Origin: Nymphaea colorata
Taxonomy: Eukaryota; Streptophyta; Magnoliopsida; Nymphaeales; Nymphaeaceae
Assembly: GCF_008831285.2 (NCBI RefSeq)
Contig: NC_045146.1
Location: forward strand, 23,453,703-23,517,702
Direction of reading: 5' to 3'
Length of the DNA: 64,000 bases
Shown here: piece after piece, positions 1-12,662 of the stretch
Position numbering within the stretch: the first letter of the stretch is position 1
Layout of the letters: each line of letters starts with the position of its first letter
Notes under the pieces: model-generated
Seen by the model: only the letters and a program-made list of their open reading frames with translations
Databases searched by the model: none
Told to the model about the DNA's origin: nothing
Translations under genes and position numbers: made by a program

Positions 1-293
1 TGTTGATCTTTCCTATCCTGTTTGTTCCATCAACGTCGGAAAATTATTTCCATGCCAGCTCGGCCTTTAATTTCCGTCGTGGAACAAACAAGATAAGGAA
101 GCAGACCATGAGGTGAAAGCTACACCAGAGGATGCCGGCCGATCCGATACAGAGCTAATACAGCTACTTTTGAGTAAACTATGGTTTCAATGGTGGAGTC
201 AGAAATTTCTGGCAGAAGAGTACAAGTAATAAATTTTAAATTTTTAAAGGACATCAACATGTAAATGAAAAAACTTGTTCATGTAAAAATAAG

Positions 294-320
294 TTTTTTT
301 TTTTTTTTTTTTTTTTTTTT
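294..320. repeat. Poly-T tract
   Basis: An uninterrupted run of 27 T. It could be a polyA tail of a decayed minus-strand retroelement or a simple homopolymer; no element body was recognised beside it. Confidence 0.9.
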
Positions 321-2458
321 GTGAGTCTATACAAGCATTGGACCTTGGAACAATATTAAAGATTTTTTAAACGAACATAAATGCCAATTGCAGATTTTTA
401 TTGTTTATTAATTTATTTGCTTATCGGATTGTAGTGCTGTCATAGACTGTCTAAAAGGTCTATTTGTATTTGTTTTAAGCCACATATGGGTGTGCAAGCG
501 TGATGCTTAGTCCCACTTGGCCTTAAAGAATGCATACATTCGCTGGACACACCACCTCACCCTGTACTTGGCCAAGCAAAATTAGGGATGCCAAAAGCTT
601 CCAATTGAATTCGATAATCTTTTAATCCTATCTATTTTTTTCTGGATATTTGCAAGTTCGGATTCAAATTCTCATTTAAATACAAACGATAAAAGTCATA
701 CATGAATCTGGATTTAAAATTTTATTTCATAAACTGAGATCCGGTCCAAGTCCGATTCTTACATTTACATCCAAATCCAAATTTTGGACCGAATCTCACT
801 GATCTTCAAACTTGAAGAGCATTAGATATAGGATACTTAATTAAAATTAAATCAAATTTGAATCAATATCTAGATCTGATCACATTTCATTTTTTAAATA
901 TGAATCCGATCTGCGATCTTAATTGGATATATAAAAAAAAATTCCATATTTGATTTTTTCGAAACGATTCGATCAGATGTCCGATCCAAATCAGGTATAT
1001 TGACATCCATTATCAAAATTCAAAACCGAACTAGATGAGCTTCTATTGGGTGTTATTATTATTGTTGTTACATTATTATTATTAATACTATTAGTATAAT
1101 GAATCTAGACCAGGTTTGTGCGAAAAGTTTGAAGCACTTGAATGATATCTCTAAAGCAGAACCCACCAATTCCATGAAAGTGAAAAACTCGGCCACTCGA
1201 CTGAATTTGTTGTGAATAAGCAAAAAAATGTTCTTCTATACATCCTGTTAAGAACAGGAACAGAAAAATGTGAGAAATAAGAAGAAAAACTTGGTCTATG
1301 TATATCTCTAATTTGAGATCTACCAACAACAACTCCGTTTACTGGGTCGAGAGTTTGGTGTAGTTAATGGTCAAGAGTTCTAACACTGGAGTTGTGTCTA
1401 TCTTGGTATGATCTGAATAAGGGGCTTTCTGCACGAAACCAACTTGTTTATCTAAAATTAAGAAAAAAAAAATCCTAAAAAGGGCCATTTGGCAACAAAA
1501 TATTCATTCTATGAATACTCTTCAGAGAATGAGGCAGATTTATGAAATACTAAAACGCAGTACTATTTTCTAAATCTACCTTAATCTTCGAGACAGATTA
1601 ATGCAATGAACTGAATTCCTTGTAGATCAGCATTTACCTTATTTTTTGTTCCTCAACAAATCTTTTAGGTGTTCTTTATTGTGATTTTGGATTTTTTAAG
1701 ATCTCGAAACTGTTATTCCAATTTCACGAGATGTCTCCAAAGAGCTGAACTTAAAACTTTTTTACTTCTGATCCTAAGAGCGCTCTGACCTTTCCATGCA
1801 TGGAGAAAACACGCTTATGAATGCTTTTAATTGACCATAAAAAAGCTTCAACGCGTTCTAAATTGTTGCATATTGTTTGTCTTTGGAAATTCCCCCCCTT
1901 GTTAGTCTAACTTAGCTAACAAAGTTCTGACATCAATTGTTAGTTCAAAGAGAAAGTCCTTCGCAAGTGTCTCAAATTGAAGGGTCCCTGTTTGATAAGC
2001 ATAAAGGATAAGATAGCATCCAATTTAGTAAGCATTCCATCACCACGGATGGGAGAATAAAAGGATGTCAACATTAAGAGCATGAACAACAAATACCACT
2101 TCAAACTCTGGAAAGCTTTTCAATGAAGTTCCTGTCCATCGCTATTTTAGCCCATCTTTTATTCTTCTAGTCCTGATGACAATCGTTGAGCTGACAGTGA
2201 AATGGGAACACATTGCGCTAGCTTTCATCGTCTCGAAGTTATGCTCATCTAACTCACAAATAATAAGTGAGAGTTGGTGATATAAGCGAGCAGCTCTGAT
2301 CCAATAATGGAAGATTTAGCAGCCACATAAACCTTCATGAGCTAGTAAGGACTCCAAAAAGAACCTGGTGGATCTCTCCCCCTCTCGTAGTAGCCGCAGA
2401 TCTAAGAGATGTGCTTCCTTTGGAGATCACGGCTTTTGTGTTTTTAATAAATTCATTT

Positions 2459-2461
<3 letters not shown>

Positions 2462-2501
<40 letters not shown>

Positions 2502-2522
2502 ATATATATATATATATATATA
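2462..2522. repeat. Compound (TC)n(TA)n microsatellite
   Basis: About 19 TC units pass directly into about 12 TA units. A second TA-rich tract follows at 2593-2622. Short predicted proteins of Arg-Glu or Tyr-Ile repeats here are products of the microsatellite, not genes. Confidence 0.95.
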
Positions 2523-5500
2523 GTGGAGTGCCCACATCAGACCTGTGCTGTTGGTGAGTCGATCATCCCTCAGCCAAAATATTCTGGCTCTGTTACTATA
2601 TATATATATACATATATATATTAGAAAGAGAGTGGGTTCATACAGTAATTGCCGTCTGTATATCCAGCAAATGTTATTAGGAATACCGATACAGGAAGTT
2701 TCACCCATACCAGAACTGACGAGGGTTCAGATCTGATTTCCCACATCGAAATCGTCTGATTACGGTACAGGCCGCTGCATTCACAGCGAGTGGCCAATGT
2801 AAGTTTTATGTGTTCCTAGTGTCCCTTGTTTGATAGGGCATGTGGCTGCAGGAACATGGTTTGCAGAACACCGGCATTCCTGCAATCAAACGACCTTATC
2901 GATATACATTTTGACAGGACTCCCTAGCCATTTCTTATTGGGCAGATAAAATTGCCCCCTTTTCCTGTCGTAAATACCGAGTTTTAGACTAAGAATCTAT
3001 AGTTTATAAAACAAGAGATATGTTCCTTTCACATTATTTTAGTACGTGAAAAAGTCAATTGTAAACAACGCATCGAAATTCCAGGAGTATAAGACGCATT
3101 GACTTTTGATATGATGAGTACCACCTTTGTCTAATCAACTAAATTCCATGACCTAATATACGTGATCTCTTGGAAAAGATATAAGGCAAAAGTCTAATAT
3201 ATAGAATTTGAATAACGAGTCATTTGATTGATGAAGAGATACGACTAACTTCCTATCAAAATCAATGCTCAATCTTTTACATGATATATTTCATGTCCCC
3301 AAGAACTCCGGTTACGTCTAAAGGAGAGATCCAACTTTCTTCCACTTTTGATGGGCAGATGTTCAACCCCTTTGGCATAGATAGCTTTGGGAGCATTCAC
3401 AAGTCATGCCTGGCAGATGATTTGGAGCGTTTTCTGGGCATTCAGAGTCATATAACTGAGAAAGAATGAATCTCTGTTTCTGAATTTGTCAAAATTCTGA
3501 TGATCAGTTTCTGGAGGTTAACTTTCATCAGGAACCAGAATGACCATCATCTTCTATCTGCACCGCCACTACTAGAATGAGCTGCATGTCCACAATTAAC
3601 TCTAGCCAAATCCTAGAGGTGATCAGGATCAGAGAATGGGAGGCAACGGCCTGCGACTTAATCCGGAAGGGCCCATCTATATATATCGAAGCACAGCAAA
3701 CCACACGAACATATCCAACATTTATATTCCTTGTAACTGTCATGGAGTGTGAAGCTGCCTTCCAATTCGGTTTAGGCATATCACCAGACATTTGCAGAAG
3801 AGGGAGAGAGAGTGGAAGCATTTAAGCAACGAATGAATTTGACAGCAAGAGATGCACCAAGGTGGATAGGTGAATTTGGAGACTTGCAAGAAAAAGAGGC
3901 ATTGACATAACAGCTGAAAAGCCATACGGGGCAAAATTTTCTTGTTTTTAAAGAAAAAGAGAATTAACCTTTCACTTCGCTTGGAAAAATTTTAACTTCT
4001 TGTGAACGTTTTTTTTTTTTGTTTTTCATTAATCTTTTTCTACTGCCAACTTATCATTTTTTTTAATCTTCGACTTTTTTAGTTAAAAACATGATTCAAT
4101 TCTATTAATAAATAACTCTGGCAGCAATTTGATCTGATCCCTTTTCGAAGACTAATATTCAAAAACCAAAAATAAGAACGTTAAGCAGGAATCACCCTGA
4201 GTAGAAGCTTAGGAATGAGACTTTTAAGTTGAAGAAATGGGGAAAGAAGTTCGAGAAAACAGAAATGTGCCGAGATCTGATGAATACTTGTTTATAACTA
4301 AGCTTATAGATTGAGCCCGCTCTTTATCCCAGTCGCCCATGTTACATTCATTTTGCACATTTCAATGGGAACCAAAAGGAGGAGAACAAGCTGAATAATC
4401 ATGAGTGGAAAGAAGCTCTGCCTTCTCCTGCTTTAATGGGTGCTTTTCTTGCCATTTATTACCAATTTATAATGAAGGTTGCAACTTTCAAATTATGTGG
4501 TGTGCCCGGCCATGATGCCCATATGGCAAAGGGAGATCTCTTTCCTGCATTGTAGTCAGAACAACCAACAGTTTCTGCCAATTGTTCTCTAAATTTATTC
4601 CATCTTTTGGCAGACAGACCTAGAAAAATGTAGATGATTAAATGGGGACGACATCAATGTTGTTCTCTGGCTGGTGTCCATGTGCAATTGTATATGTTTC
4701 CACTTTCCAGAGAAAAAGGAATATGAAAACGCACCAAAATGAGTACAGTAAGATGCCAGTCCTGGATCAAATCAGGCTTCAAGTTCAAACATAGCAGAAT
4801 GAACTTGCCTTTTGGCGTCTAGTTCTTTGGAGTAGATCGGCACCCGTATTCCCGAGTCAGCCGATCAATGCGCATCATAGTATTCGCTCACTGAAGCACG
4901 ACAGGCTTATATGGCTTCTGAATTTTGTTTTTTTTTTTAATTTGTGACATACTAGAGATTAGCTTCTCACTTATTTCTAGACTAAAAAAATCAAAGTGTG
5001 CAGATTCACCCTATATAAAATGGCCGATTGGACCTGATTTTTTTCATATTTCTGCAAATCAAAATGGTCTGCTACTAAAGCTGATAACAACGGCGTAGCA
5101 TTTGATCGAACATTTGAGGAGCTAAAGCAATTTGTATTTAATTATCCCATGATTTTTTTTCTTCTTTTCTACCAGAAATGCATTGTGCATCTAATTAGGT
5201 GCAACAGCATAATGTCTTCAAGTTGAAGTTGGTAGGTATGGATTCATATATGCACGCAAATTTTCAAACATGAAACTTCAATGCGTCCAAAGAACTCGGC
5301 GGTTGCCCTTGTAATAAGAGAAGAGAAATTTAAAAACCATTACATCATACCAATTTAGTGCAACAAATATTCCAATAGCAACAGAAGACAAAGTAGCATT
5401 CGACCTTCTGTTGTCTAAAGAATATTCCTGTAGGATCAAATATATATGCCTTATCAAGCATTAGCTAAGAATTAGCTGCCCAACCCGAAATAACAAGTGT

Positions 5501-5925
5501 TTATATCATGTAATTATTAATAAGAACCATGAAGAAGATAACCCTCACGATTTGATGTAGCAATTCCTAGAGTAACTAGGTGTCAGATACAATACCCGAA
5601 AACTTGAAGAAGCAGTGAGCGCAGTTGCTGAACGTAATCAACAAAACGAGAAAAATACAAACATGCGCTATAAGACATGACTCTCCTGGGCTGGAACTGA
5701 TGAATAATCCAAGTAACCATGAAGCTTGCATGGGACATGATTCATAGCTTCTAGAACGGTACAGTAGATATTCTTCATGCCTGACAGTGAGCCACAATAC
5801 TGGACAAATAAACAGCTCATGCTCATGAGGTGTTCCAATTATTGGCAGAAAAGGGCCACCCTCTCCCGAAAGTTTGGTATGTCATACCACTTTGTCTGAA
5901 CTTGGGCAGGCAGATTGGGCTTTAG

Positions 5926-5933
<8 letters not shown>

Positions 5934-5975
<42 letters not shown>
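5934..5975. repeat. Compound (AC)n(AT)n microsatellite
   Basis: A CA/AC run of about 13 units is followed directly by an AT run of about 7 units. Confidence 0.95.
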
Positions 5976-6939
5976 ATCCTTGAACTTCTCTGTCCAAGTT
6001 TGGACAGGGAAATCCTCTGGTCTGGCAGTGCGTTTAACCACATCCACCCGATGCATTTTATCAGGCAGCTATGATTGGATGGAAGGTGGGATGGCTGGAG
6101 GATTTCATCTTTTATATATATTTTCAGATGTTTTTGATTTTTAAATTTTTTTTTCCCATAGATGTGGGTTTATATATGTGAATTTTAGGGAGGAAAATAT
6201 GTTAGTAGTAAAAGAAACTGCATGTGTTGAGGAAAATGTGCATGTAGTCAAAGAAACTGTGTTGAGAAGCATATGGCACTGAAAGAGGTTCTGTCATTGG
6301 CCTCCAGGCTCCTTATTGTTTAGAAAGGAAGACCCAAGAATGGAACACTTCGCAATGTCAAATTACAGAAGAAGTAATTTAAACATGTTAGAATTACATG
6401 ATTTATTTAACTCAATCTTACCTCTCTTTTCTAGCGCCACACTACATTTAATGTATATCTAGAATATTCTTATTTACTTTTAAGATCAAGCTAGTACTAC
6501 CTTTTGCTGGTTTATAAGCCATTCAGCAGAATCAATTGATTTATTGAACCGACAGCTTGGGTGATTCTTTCAAATTTGGATCTTTTGTGACAATGATTTA
6601 AGCAGTACAAAAAATCGACCGCATTGCGACACAATGGACTGATCTTTTGTAACTTTTGTGCAAAAATGCATAACAAGCAATGGAAGCATCGCCTAAGGAG
6701 GTCAACTTGTATACTTCTATTCCAATGACTTGCAAGTTCAAAATTAACCAAACTAGAAATTAAGTAGAAGGACAGGAAGATTTCCTGTTCTTCCTCGGAA
6801 AAAAAGGCAACAAATTCATATATATTTTACCATTGAAATAGATTCATAGTCTCTAAATCTGCTGTTTGATATAAAAGAGTAATCAGCTGTAACTTCAGAT
6901 TCAAGATAGATGGCAATAAATTGAAAAGAGAGGAAGTAC

Positions 6940-7053
6940 CTGGAGGCTTTCCAACCCCGAGGAGCTGGCAGGTTTCCTCATGTCTGTACTGCTGTTGCGA
7001 GGGAAGTAATTACCTTTAGTAATGCCAACTGCTCGTGTCACCCGATTTCTCAC
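6940..7053 (-). other. Isolated exon-like segment, family unknown
   Basis: On the minus strand an acceptor (TTCTGCTTAG) at 7054 precedes 114 nt, exactly 38 open codons, and then a good donor (CAG|GTACTT) at 6939. The reading starts VRNRVTRAVGITKG and ends SSGLESLQ. Both borders are phase 0 and the composition is less AT-rich than the surroundings, so it reads as a plausible internal exon. I could not assign a family or find convincing partner exons. It may belong to an unrecognised minus-strand gene, be a pseudogene relic, or be chance. Confidence 0.3.
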
Positions 7054-7256
7054 CTAAGCAGAACCAGTAAAGAATTTAAACGGGTTCAGATCATTGTGTT
7101 AACTAGCATTATCAGTTTTTCTACTCACTGAGTCAATGAGTCAACTCGATGAGTCAATCTCCTGGTCATCTGTGAATCTGAGTCCAAGTGACAAGTTTGC
7201 TGACTATAAAACGCAGTTCTGATGGACACAAGGAACACCGGCGTTCCGTAGGGCTG

Positions 7257-7339
7257 CAGTCTGGGCAGCTCATGCTCATGGAAACATAACGCTTGTTTAA
7301 CTAAGGACAGTCTGGACAGCTCATGCTCATGGAAACATT
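7257..7339. repeat. Two-copy direct repeat, 51-bp spacing
   Basis: A block of about 30 bp starting CAGTCTGGGCAGCTCATGC recurs 51 bp later with one substitution. The core CAGCTCATGCTCATG also occurs near 5812, so this may be part of a dispersed repeat. Confidence 0.8.
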
Positions 7340-8432
7340 ACACTGGTAGAACTGATTAAAAAAATTGCTTAGGATTGAAAAGATCTACAAAATCTAGCAT
7401 TAAGAAAGTATTACAGAAAAGAAAAATGGAGAAAATTTAACTAAGACATGCGGTACAATGTTCCTGGTGTACTATATATGTAATAGAAAATAGTGTGAGC
7501 CTGCAACACAGGTAAACCACCTTCAAACTGACCAAGTCTTCCTCACAGTCAAATTAAATTCCTCAATAAATTCATGTCCGACTGAAATATGTCGTGTGCA
7601 GAGCAGTTGGGAGACAAACTTTATGGCATATAACTGAAGAAATATCATGGAAATTTGTGGCTGGGAAGGGCTCTCCATCCTCTATAAAGTATTTCAGTTT
7701 TTTGAAGGGTAACAACTTACCAAGACGGATATTGGAGAGACAAATATAAGAGCTTAGGTCTTAGACATGAGTCATGACACGAAGATAGCTTGAAAGGGGG
7801 AAAAGAAGAAAGAGGATAAGACTTAACCCTTCATCTCGAAGCTGGTAAAGATTCAACTCTTGATCAAGGAGCTAGTAAGAAAGAAAAGCAACAAAGGAAG
7901 CAAACTGGGGTTGCGCAACAAAAGAAACACATCTGGAGCTTTCTTGAATCTTACAGTTCTTTCTTTCAAATTTATTTCATGAAAAGTTGCGGGGTAATCT
8001 TACAGTTCTTTGATAGAGACCTTTCCTTGAGCTACCTTTTACCGCCAGTACATAATTAATCTAATATTAATTTCCACAAGTAAGATTGGACATACATTAT
8101 AGTTCTTTAATGCATGTTATGAAGTTTTTTCTTACTTTTAAATTATTTGTACGTATAATATCTTTTGTCAATTCCGCCTAAATCACTGAGTCGACTATTT
8201 CACTCCTAGAGGGATTGGATTGGATCCCCAACTTGGCTAGAGTTTTGATTCAGTTTCCTCAAATTTTTACTTTGCAATTCAGGTAGACTCCTCGAGTTAT
8301 TTACCACGACTCAGAAAGTCAGCCAACTATATTTAAACATTATTTTTCGGCATCATGCTTACCTTAAACATTGTTTATGTGGACATCGAGGCCAAGTGTG
8401 GATTCTTTATATCTAAAATTTTACTGAAACAG

Positions 8433-8435
<3 letters not shown>

Positions 8436-8483
<48 letters not shown>
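8436..8483. repeat. (AT)n microsatellite
   Basis: About 24 uninterrupted AT units in AT-rich intergenic DNA. Confidence 0.95.
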
Positions 8484-8484
<1 letters not shown>

Positions 8485-10934
8485 CAAACACTTCTACTTC
8501 TACCTAGAAAGTGGTGAGATTTTCTGACTTGCTTCAGAGAAACCAGTGTTTAGCTTAGTGCCAAAGTAGTGACAGAGTACTCAGATATTTAAATTAGAGG
8601 AAGTACCACAACTCTGTAAGTGAGACACTTGATTACCCCAGAGAAGACCATTAGCTAGGTCTTCTTCTATTTTTCTTCTTCTTTAGAAAGAGTTGAAGGA
8701 GGATGGATTAGCCACTTCCAATTTGGAAATGGAGAAGCAAATAGATCGGTGCCATTTCTAACTGAATCAGGTTTGGATCGCATCCTACTGGTAATATATT
8801 TATCTGTCCTCGACTTGGAATGCAAATGGATCAGATATATCCAATCACTGATTCAATTTGAAATACGTTTAGGTCTGATTAAATCTAAAATCCAAGTAAT
8901 ATATATTTGTCGGAGCTTATGCTAGTTAAATCCAACTTAGTTTTTTTTTTAAAAAAAAGATCTGAACCTGAGTCTGACTTCATCGCAAAGGAACTTATCA
9001 GTTGAATTCTGTAAAAGTTCCCGAATTTACATCAAGAGATGAGCATGTGACCACCCTGATCGCAACCAACTACGAGTCCCTCCAATAAAGAAGCAAAGCA
9101 TTCAATACTATTGAAGGCCTAAACAAGAGCCGCACCATTTACGAGGCTAGTTATTGGATCTCAATCTCAATTTGGACCAAACCACAGTGAGGAAGAAATT
9201 CCACGAGAGAGGCAACCCAAAATCCTACAAAATATGTCATAAGACAGACATTTAAAGAGAAAAAAAGAAACAAGATTGCCAGCAAATGGCGAGGAAGAAG
9301 GGAAGATGGTACTTAATGTTTCTATGGTAAAGGATGAAGAGAGAGAGAGAGAAGAAAGAAGGGGGCTAAAAGACTCCGCTACATTATTAGTCTCAAGATG
9401 AGCAACTCTTCTCTGAAATCAACACTCTTCAATACTATCAAGAGAGCACAATCGGAAGACAATGCGTTACACTAACCATCACTTGGTGAAGGACGGGAAA
9501 AGAAATAGAGTAGCGAACAACCGGCGGTTCACAAGCTTCAAGAAGAGGCAACCTTTTGCCTAATTGGTTGCTAGATTGTGAAAACCTTGTCCAATCGTGG
9601 TCCCAAGAAAGCCGTACCCATTAAAGGCCTAGATTTTTTACGCTACTCACGGGCTCCTCCTCGATTCCTCACCCCAATCCTCTCTTCTTTCTCTGCAAAT
9701 ATTTACCCCCACAATTAAGATCCCACCCTCCCTTAATCCAATCACCATGCTCCTCATCATTTTCTAAACTTTCAACGATTACTTTGTTTCAGCTTTAAGA
9801 CACAATCTTCAATTCACAATAAACAATCGAAAAGCAGCAAATGGTGTATGATTTACAGTGCCAGAGCTTCTCGGTTCTGGATTGCTCTAGATTCGGGAGA
9901 TTATTTTTTTCACCTTTTAGACTCTAAAAGGTTAGGATCTGGATACAACCTAATACAGTCAAGCACTTCCTTTTAGGCATCTGTTCTAGCTCGGCTTAAT
10001 CAATTTTGGAGGACTTTTAGTCGTGCCCTTCTTGAAAAAGACAACATTTCTTCGTAAAAAGTAAGCGCAGGGTAAAAGCATCCACGGGCAATACATAGAT
10101 ATCCGGCATCGAAGCGTAAAGTTGCGATACCGATGGAAAAAGAAGGCGCAGGTGCATCGACATGATATGAGATGTGACCCACCAATGGCAGGATTCCCCA
10201 ACACCTTTCATGAATGGTAACTGCAGCAGTCGAAGCACTTGATTGCCGGTAAAAAGTAAAAATGTATAGGTAAGGGTCATTTCTGTCCTGACATGAGCAT
10301 GCATGAGAATGCAAACAACGGGAGATGTTCTTATGCATGTACGTAAAAAAAAAAACACCAGTAAAATTTTCAGGAAAAAGAAATGCTTGAATTTTTTTAT
10401 TTTCCAAGCAGAAAAATGCTCTGTTATTCCTGCTTGCAAGCACCCCTGGCCCTTATTAGAAAACTCTGTATTTTGTTGTGATGGAAAGAGGTCCCTGATT
10501 TTTTGGGAGACAAAAGAAATCTATCTGTTTTTAACGGAAAGGACATGAAAGGTGGGTGGTAAAAAAAGGAGATTGTGAACAGTGCAAGGATGAAAACACT
10601 AATCACCAGGTGAAATCTCGCAAAGCCCTAATCAAAGGTACCAAAAATCATGTCTCCCCCTTTTTCCATAGAACCGGGATAATGCAAGATAATCACATCA
10701 TGGGCACCTCATTTTGTCCTACTATTTCTCAGAAATTTCTAAAGAAAAACAGGAAAGCAGAAAGAAGGAAAAGAAAAAGAAGTCCCCAAGGAGAAAAAGG
10801 AAGAATCAGAAATAGGAGAAGCCAACTCGTATCCTTCCCATTTTAACAAACCATATACAAGACCAACCGAACCATATAGTCAGTTGAGGGGAAAAAAGGA
10901 AAGAAAAAGAAAAAAGGATTTCAGGGGGCAGTCT

Positions 10935-12215
10935 TTATGCCTCAGGGATTCCCGGATTGAAGCTCCGGCAAGCCGCGAGCGGTTTCTGCCGGACGCCCTG
11001 ACAGAAGAAGAAGGCGTTCGGGCACCTGAACAGGCAATTATCCGCCAAGCTGACGGCCACATCCCCTGGCTTCACGCTCAGCAATCCCATGGGTATCGGC
11101 CCGAACAGGTAGTTCCCGGCCAACATCAGCCTCGCAAACGGCTGTACTCCCATCTCCCCTGGCGCCGCCATCACCTTCACCCCGTAAGCCGGCGGTATCA
11201 TTCCAGTGAGCATGTTGTTCTCCAGCGACAGCGCCGAGAGCTTCGGCATCGCCGCCAGGAACAGGGGCAAAAAGCCGGACAAGCGATTGTTCTTCAAGTC
11301 CAGAGCAATGAGCTCGCTCTTGCTGCCATAGCTCGGCGGGATTTGGAGTCCCCAGAATTGGTTGAAGGAGAGGGTGACCTGCTGCAGAGATGGGTGCTCG
11401 AACAGGGTCGCCGGGACCCAGCCGGAGAGACGATTCTGGCTGAGATCCATCACCTGGAGGTACTTCAGGTTCCCGATCGTCATCGGAATACTGCCTTCTA
11501 ATTGGTTGTTTCGCATAGAGATGTCCACCAGCGAAGCCGGTAGGGACTCCGGGAATGCTCCGGTGAACTGATTATCGCTTGCATGTAAGAAATTGAGGTT
11601 CTGTAGGCTTGTCAGGTCGGGAAAGTGACCGGAGAGGTTGTTCCCTTGGAGCTCGAGTCTCCGTAGGGACTTGAGCCCGGAAAACGTGGGCGGCACAGCT
11701 CCTGTGAGTTGGTTGTTGTCGAGGTAAAGTTCTTCAAGCAGAGCTAGACGGCCGAGCTCCGGAGGAATAGCGCCGGAAAAGGAGTTGGTAGAGAGGGTTA
11801 AGAATCGAAGGCTCGGGAGGTTTCCGATGGACGCAGGAATGGAGCCATTGAAGGAGTTCGGGGAGAGCTGGAGGGCGGTGAGGTGCCTAAGGTTCCCGAC
11901 GGCCGGAGAGAGCGTGCCCGAGTACTCGGCAGTCTCGAGGGTGATCTCGGTAACCCTCCTGTGGCCGGAAAAGGACGACGACGTTTGGTCGTCGCATCGG
12001 AATCCGCAAGTGAATCGTTGGCCGTTGAGATTGTCGCAGGGGTCGACGGAGAAGTCCCAGGAGCTGATGCAAGAACCCTGAGGGATTGACGCGGGGTCGA
12101 TGGCCTTCTTTATCTGCTTCAGAGCTTCTATATCAATGGGAGAAGTGATGCAGTCTGTCGTGGGCAAGAAGACAACGCAGGAGAGGAATAGAAAGAAGAA
12201 AACCAGAGACACCAT
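10935..12215 (-). CDS. Secreted leucine-rich repeat protein, LRR-only (receptor-like protein family)
   Basis: A single-exon gene of 426 residues. The N-terminus is a classic signal peptide (hydrophobic residues 3-17, then TTDC), so the protein should enter the secretory pathway. Residues about 27-75 form the plant LRR N-cap with Cys in SCISSW, DPCDN and TCGFRC. About eleven LRRs of the extracellular plant type (LxxNxLxGxIP) follow from about residue 90 to 380, for example the repeats containing NNQLTGAVPP and GNNLSGHFP. The C-terminus has a second Cys cluster (CLFRCP, FFCQG, AAC) acting as the C-cap. There is no transmembrane helix and no kinase, unlike LRR receptor kinases. Related plant LRR-only proteins are thought to act in the cell wall or apoplast in recognition or as co-receptors; the ligand here is unknown. 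The ATG sits directly after a GAA-repeat leader and is the first in frame. The stop is TAA. Confidence 0.9.
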   Translation of the reverse strand: MVSLVFFFLFLSCVVFLPTTDCITSPIDIEALKQIKKAIDPASIPQGSCISSWDFSVDPCDNLNGQRFTCGFRCDDQTSSSFSGHRRVTEITLETAEYSGTLSPAVGNLRHLTALQLSPNSFNGSIPASIGNLPSLRFLTLSTNSFSGAIPPELGRLALLEELYLDNNQLTGAVPPTFSGLKSLRRLELQGNNLSGHFPDLTSLQNLNFLHASDNQFTGAFPESLPASLVDISMRNNQLEGSIPMTIGNLKYLQVMDLSQNRLSGWVPATLFEHPSLQQVTLSFNQFWGLQIPPSYGSKSELIALDLKNNRLSGFLPLFLAAMPKLSALSLENNMLTGMIPPAYGVKVMAAPGEMGVQPFARLMLAGNYLFGPIPMGLLSVKPGDVAVSLADNCLFRCPNAFFFCQGVRQKPLAACRSFNPGIPEA

Positions 12216-12318
12216 CTTCTTCTTCTTCTTCTTCTTCTTCTTCTTCTTCTTCTTCCTGAGAGAGAGAGAGAGAGAGAGAAGGAGAGTGGGGAAGCAGAGC
12301 AGAGCAGAGCAGAGCAGG
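12216..12318 (-). repeat. Repeat-built leader of the LRR gene: (GAA)n, (CT)n and GCAGA repeats
   Basis: Read on the minus strand, a GCTCT-type pentamer repeat (plus strand 12293-12317), a (CT)n run (12258-12279) and a (GAA)n run (12216-12255) lie in a row and end at the ATG. The whole proximal 5' leader is therefore simple sequence. CT/GA runs are common in plant 5' leaders and core promoters. Confidence 0.85.
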
Positions 12319-12613
12319 GGGAGACAGAGAAGGAGTGTTTAGATACCCGGAAATCTGAATAAACATGGCGTCCTTTATGGGTTTTCTTGTCCTTTTGTTC
12401 CTTGTCCGAGTGAGACACCCACTTTGAGGCAATCCTTTTGCTTGAAGGATGACCTCGAGAGAATATCGCCTTTGACGAATTTGGTCATCCAAATCCGACA
12501 AACTTACGGTACCGCCACACTCTGTTACCCTCCTCTTCAAAAACAAGTGACCCACCAATCATTTGCGTCATTTTCGGCGTCAGCCGCTACTATCCAACGG
12601 CCTCTCCTCGCTC

Positions 12614-12619
12614 CACGTG
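12614..12619. promoter_or_regulatory. G-box CACGTG upstream of the LRR gene
   Basis: A palindromic CACGTG, the core site for plant bHLH and bZIP factors, lies about 400 bp upstream of the LRR start codon and about 35 bp from the candidate TATA box. Function is inferred from position only. Confidence 0.4.
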
Positions 12620-12647
12620 TATCCTCATTTCATCTCAGCCGTAGGAA

Positions 12648-12662
12648 CTCTATTTATATATA
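12648..12662 (-). promoter_or_regulatory. Candidate TATA box for the LRR gene
   Basis: The minus strand reads TATATATAAATAG, a good match to the plant TATA consensus. It lies about 435 bp upstream of the LRR start codon, which would imply a long leader; a TATA-less start in the CT-rich leader is the alternative. Confidence 0.35.

Larger units (their letters stand above)
1..10934. other. Intergenic region without a recognisable gene
   Basis: No protein family could be recognised on either strand. Open stretches are short and low in complexity. Around 600-1030 and 8750-8990 the sequence is rich in degenerate GATCCGATCC/CAAATC-type words, the look of decayed dispersed repeats in plant intergenic DNA. 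Words such as GAGTCAA recur near 7125-7160 and 8185-8330. Microsatellites at 294-320, 2462-2522, 2593-2622, 5934-5975 and 8436-8483 are listed separately. One exon-like segment at 6940-7053 (minus strand) is also listed. The stretch 10730-10920, just downstream of the LRR gene, is strongly purine-rich on the plus strand. Confidence 0.6.

Noticed and set aside
10000-10443. 147-codon open frame on the minus strand, with an overlapping 140-codon frame
   Set aside because: Two overlapping frames of similar length over the same DNA, no domain recognised, Phe/Cys-rich chance composition and no supporting context.
10884-11501. 205-codon open frame on the plus strand opposite the LRR gene
   Set aside because: It is the antisense shadow of GC-rich LRR codons; its content (Arg/His/Gln-rich) follows from the opposite strand's repeats.
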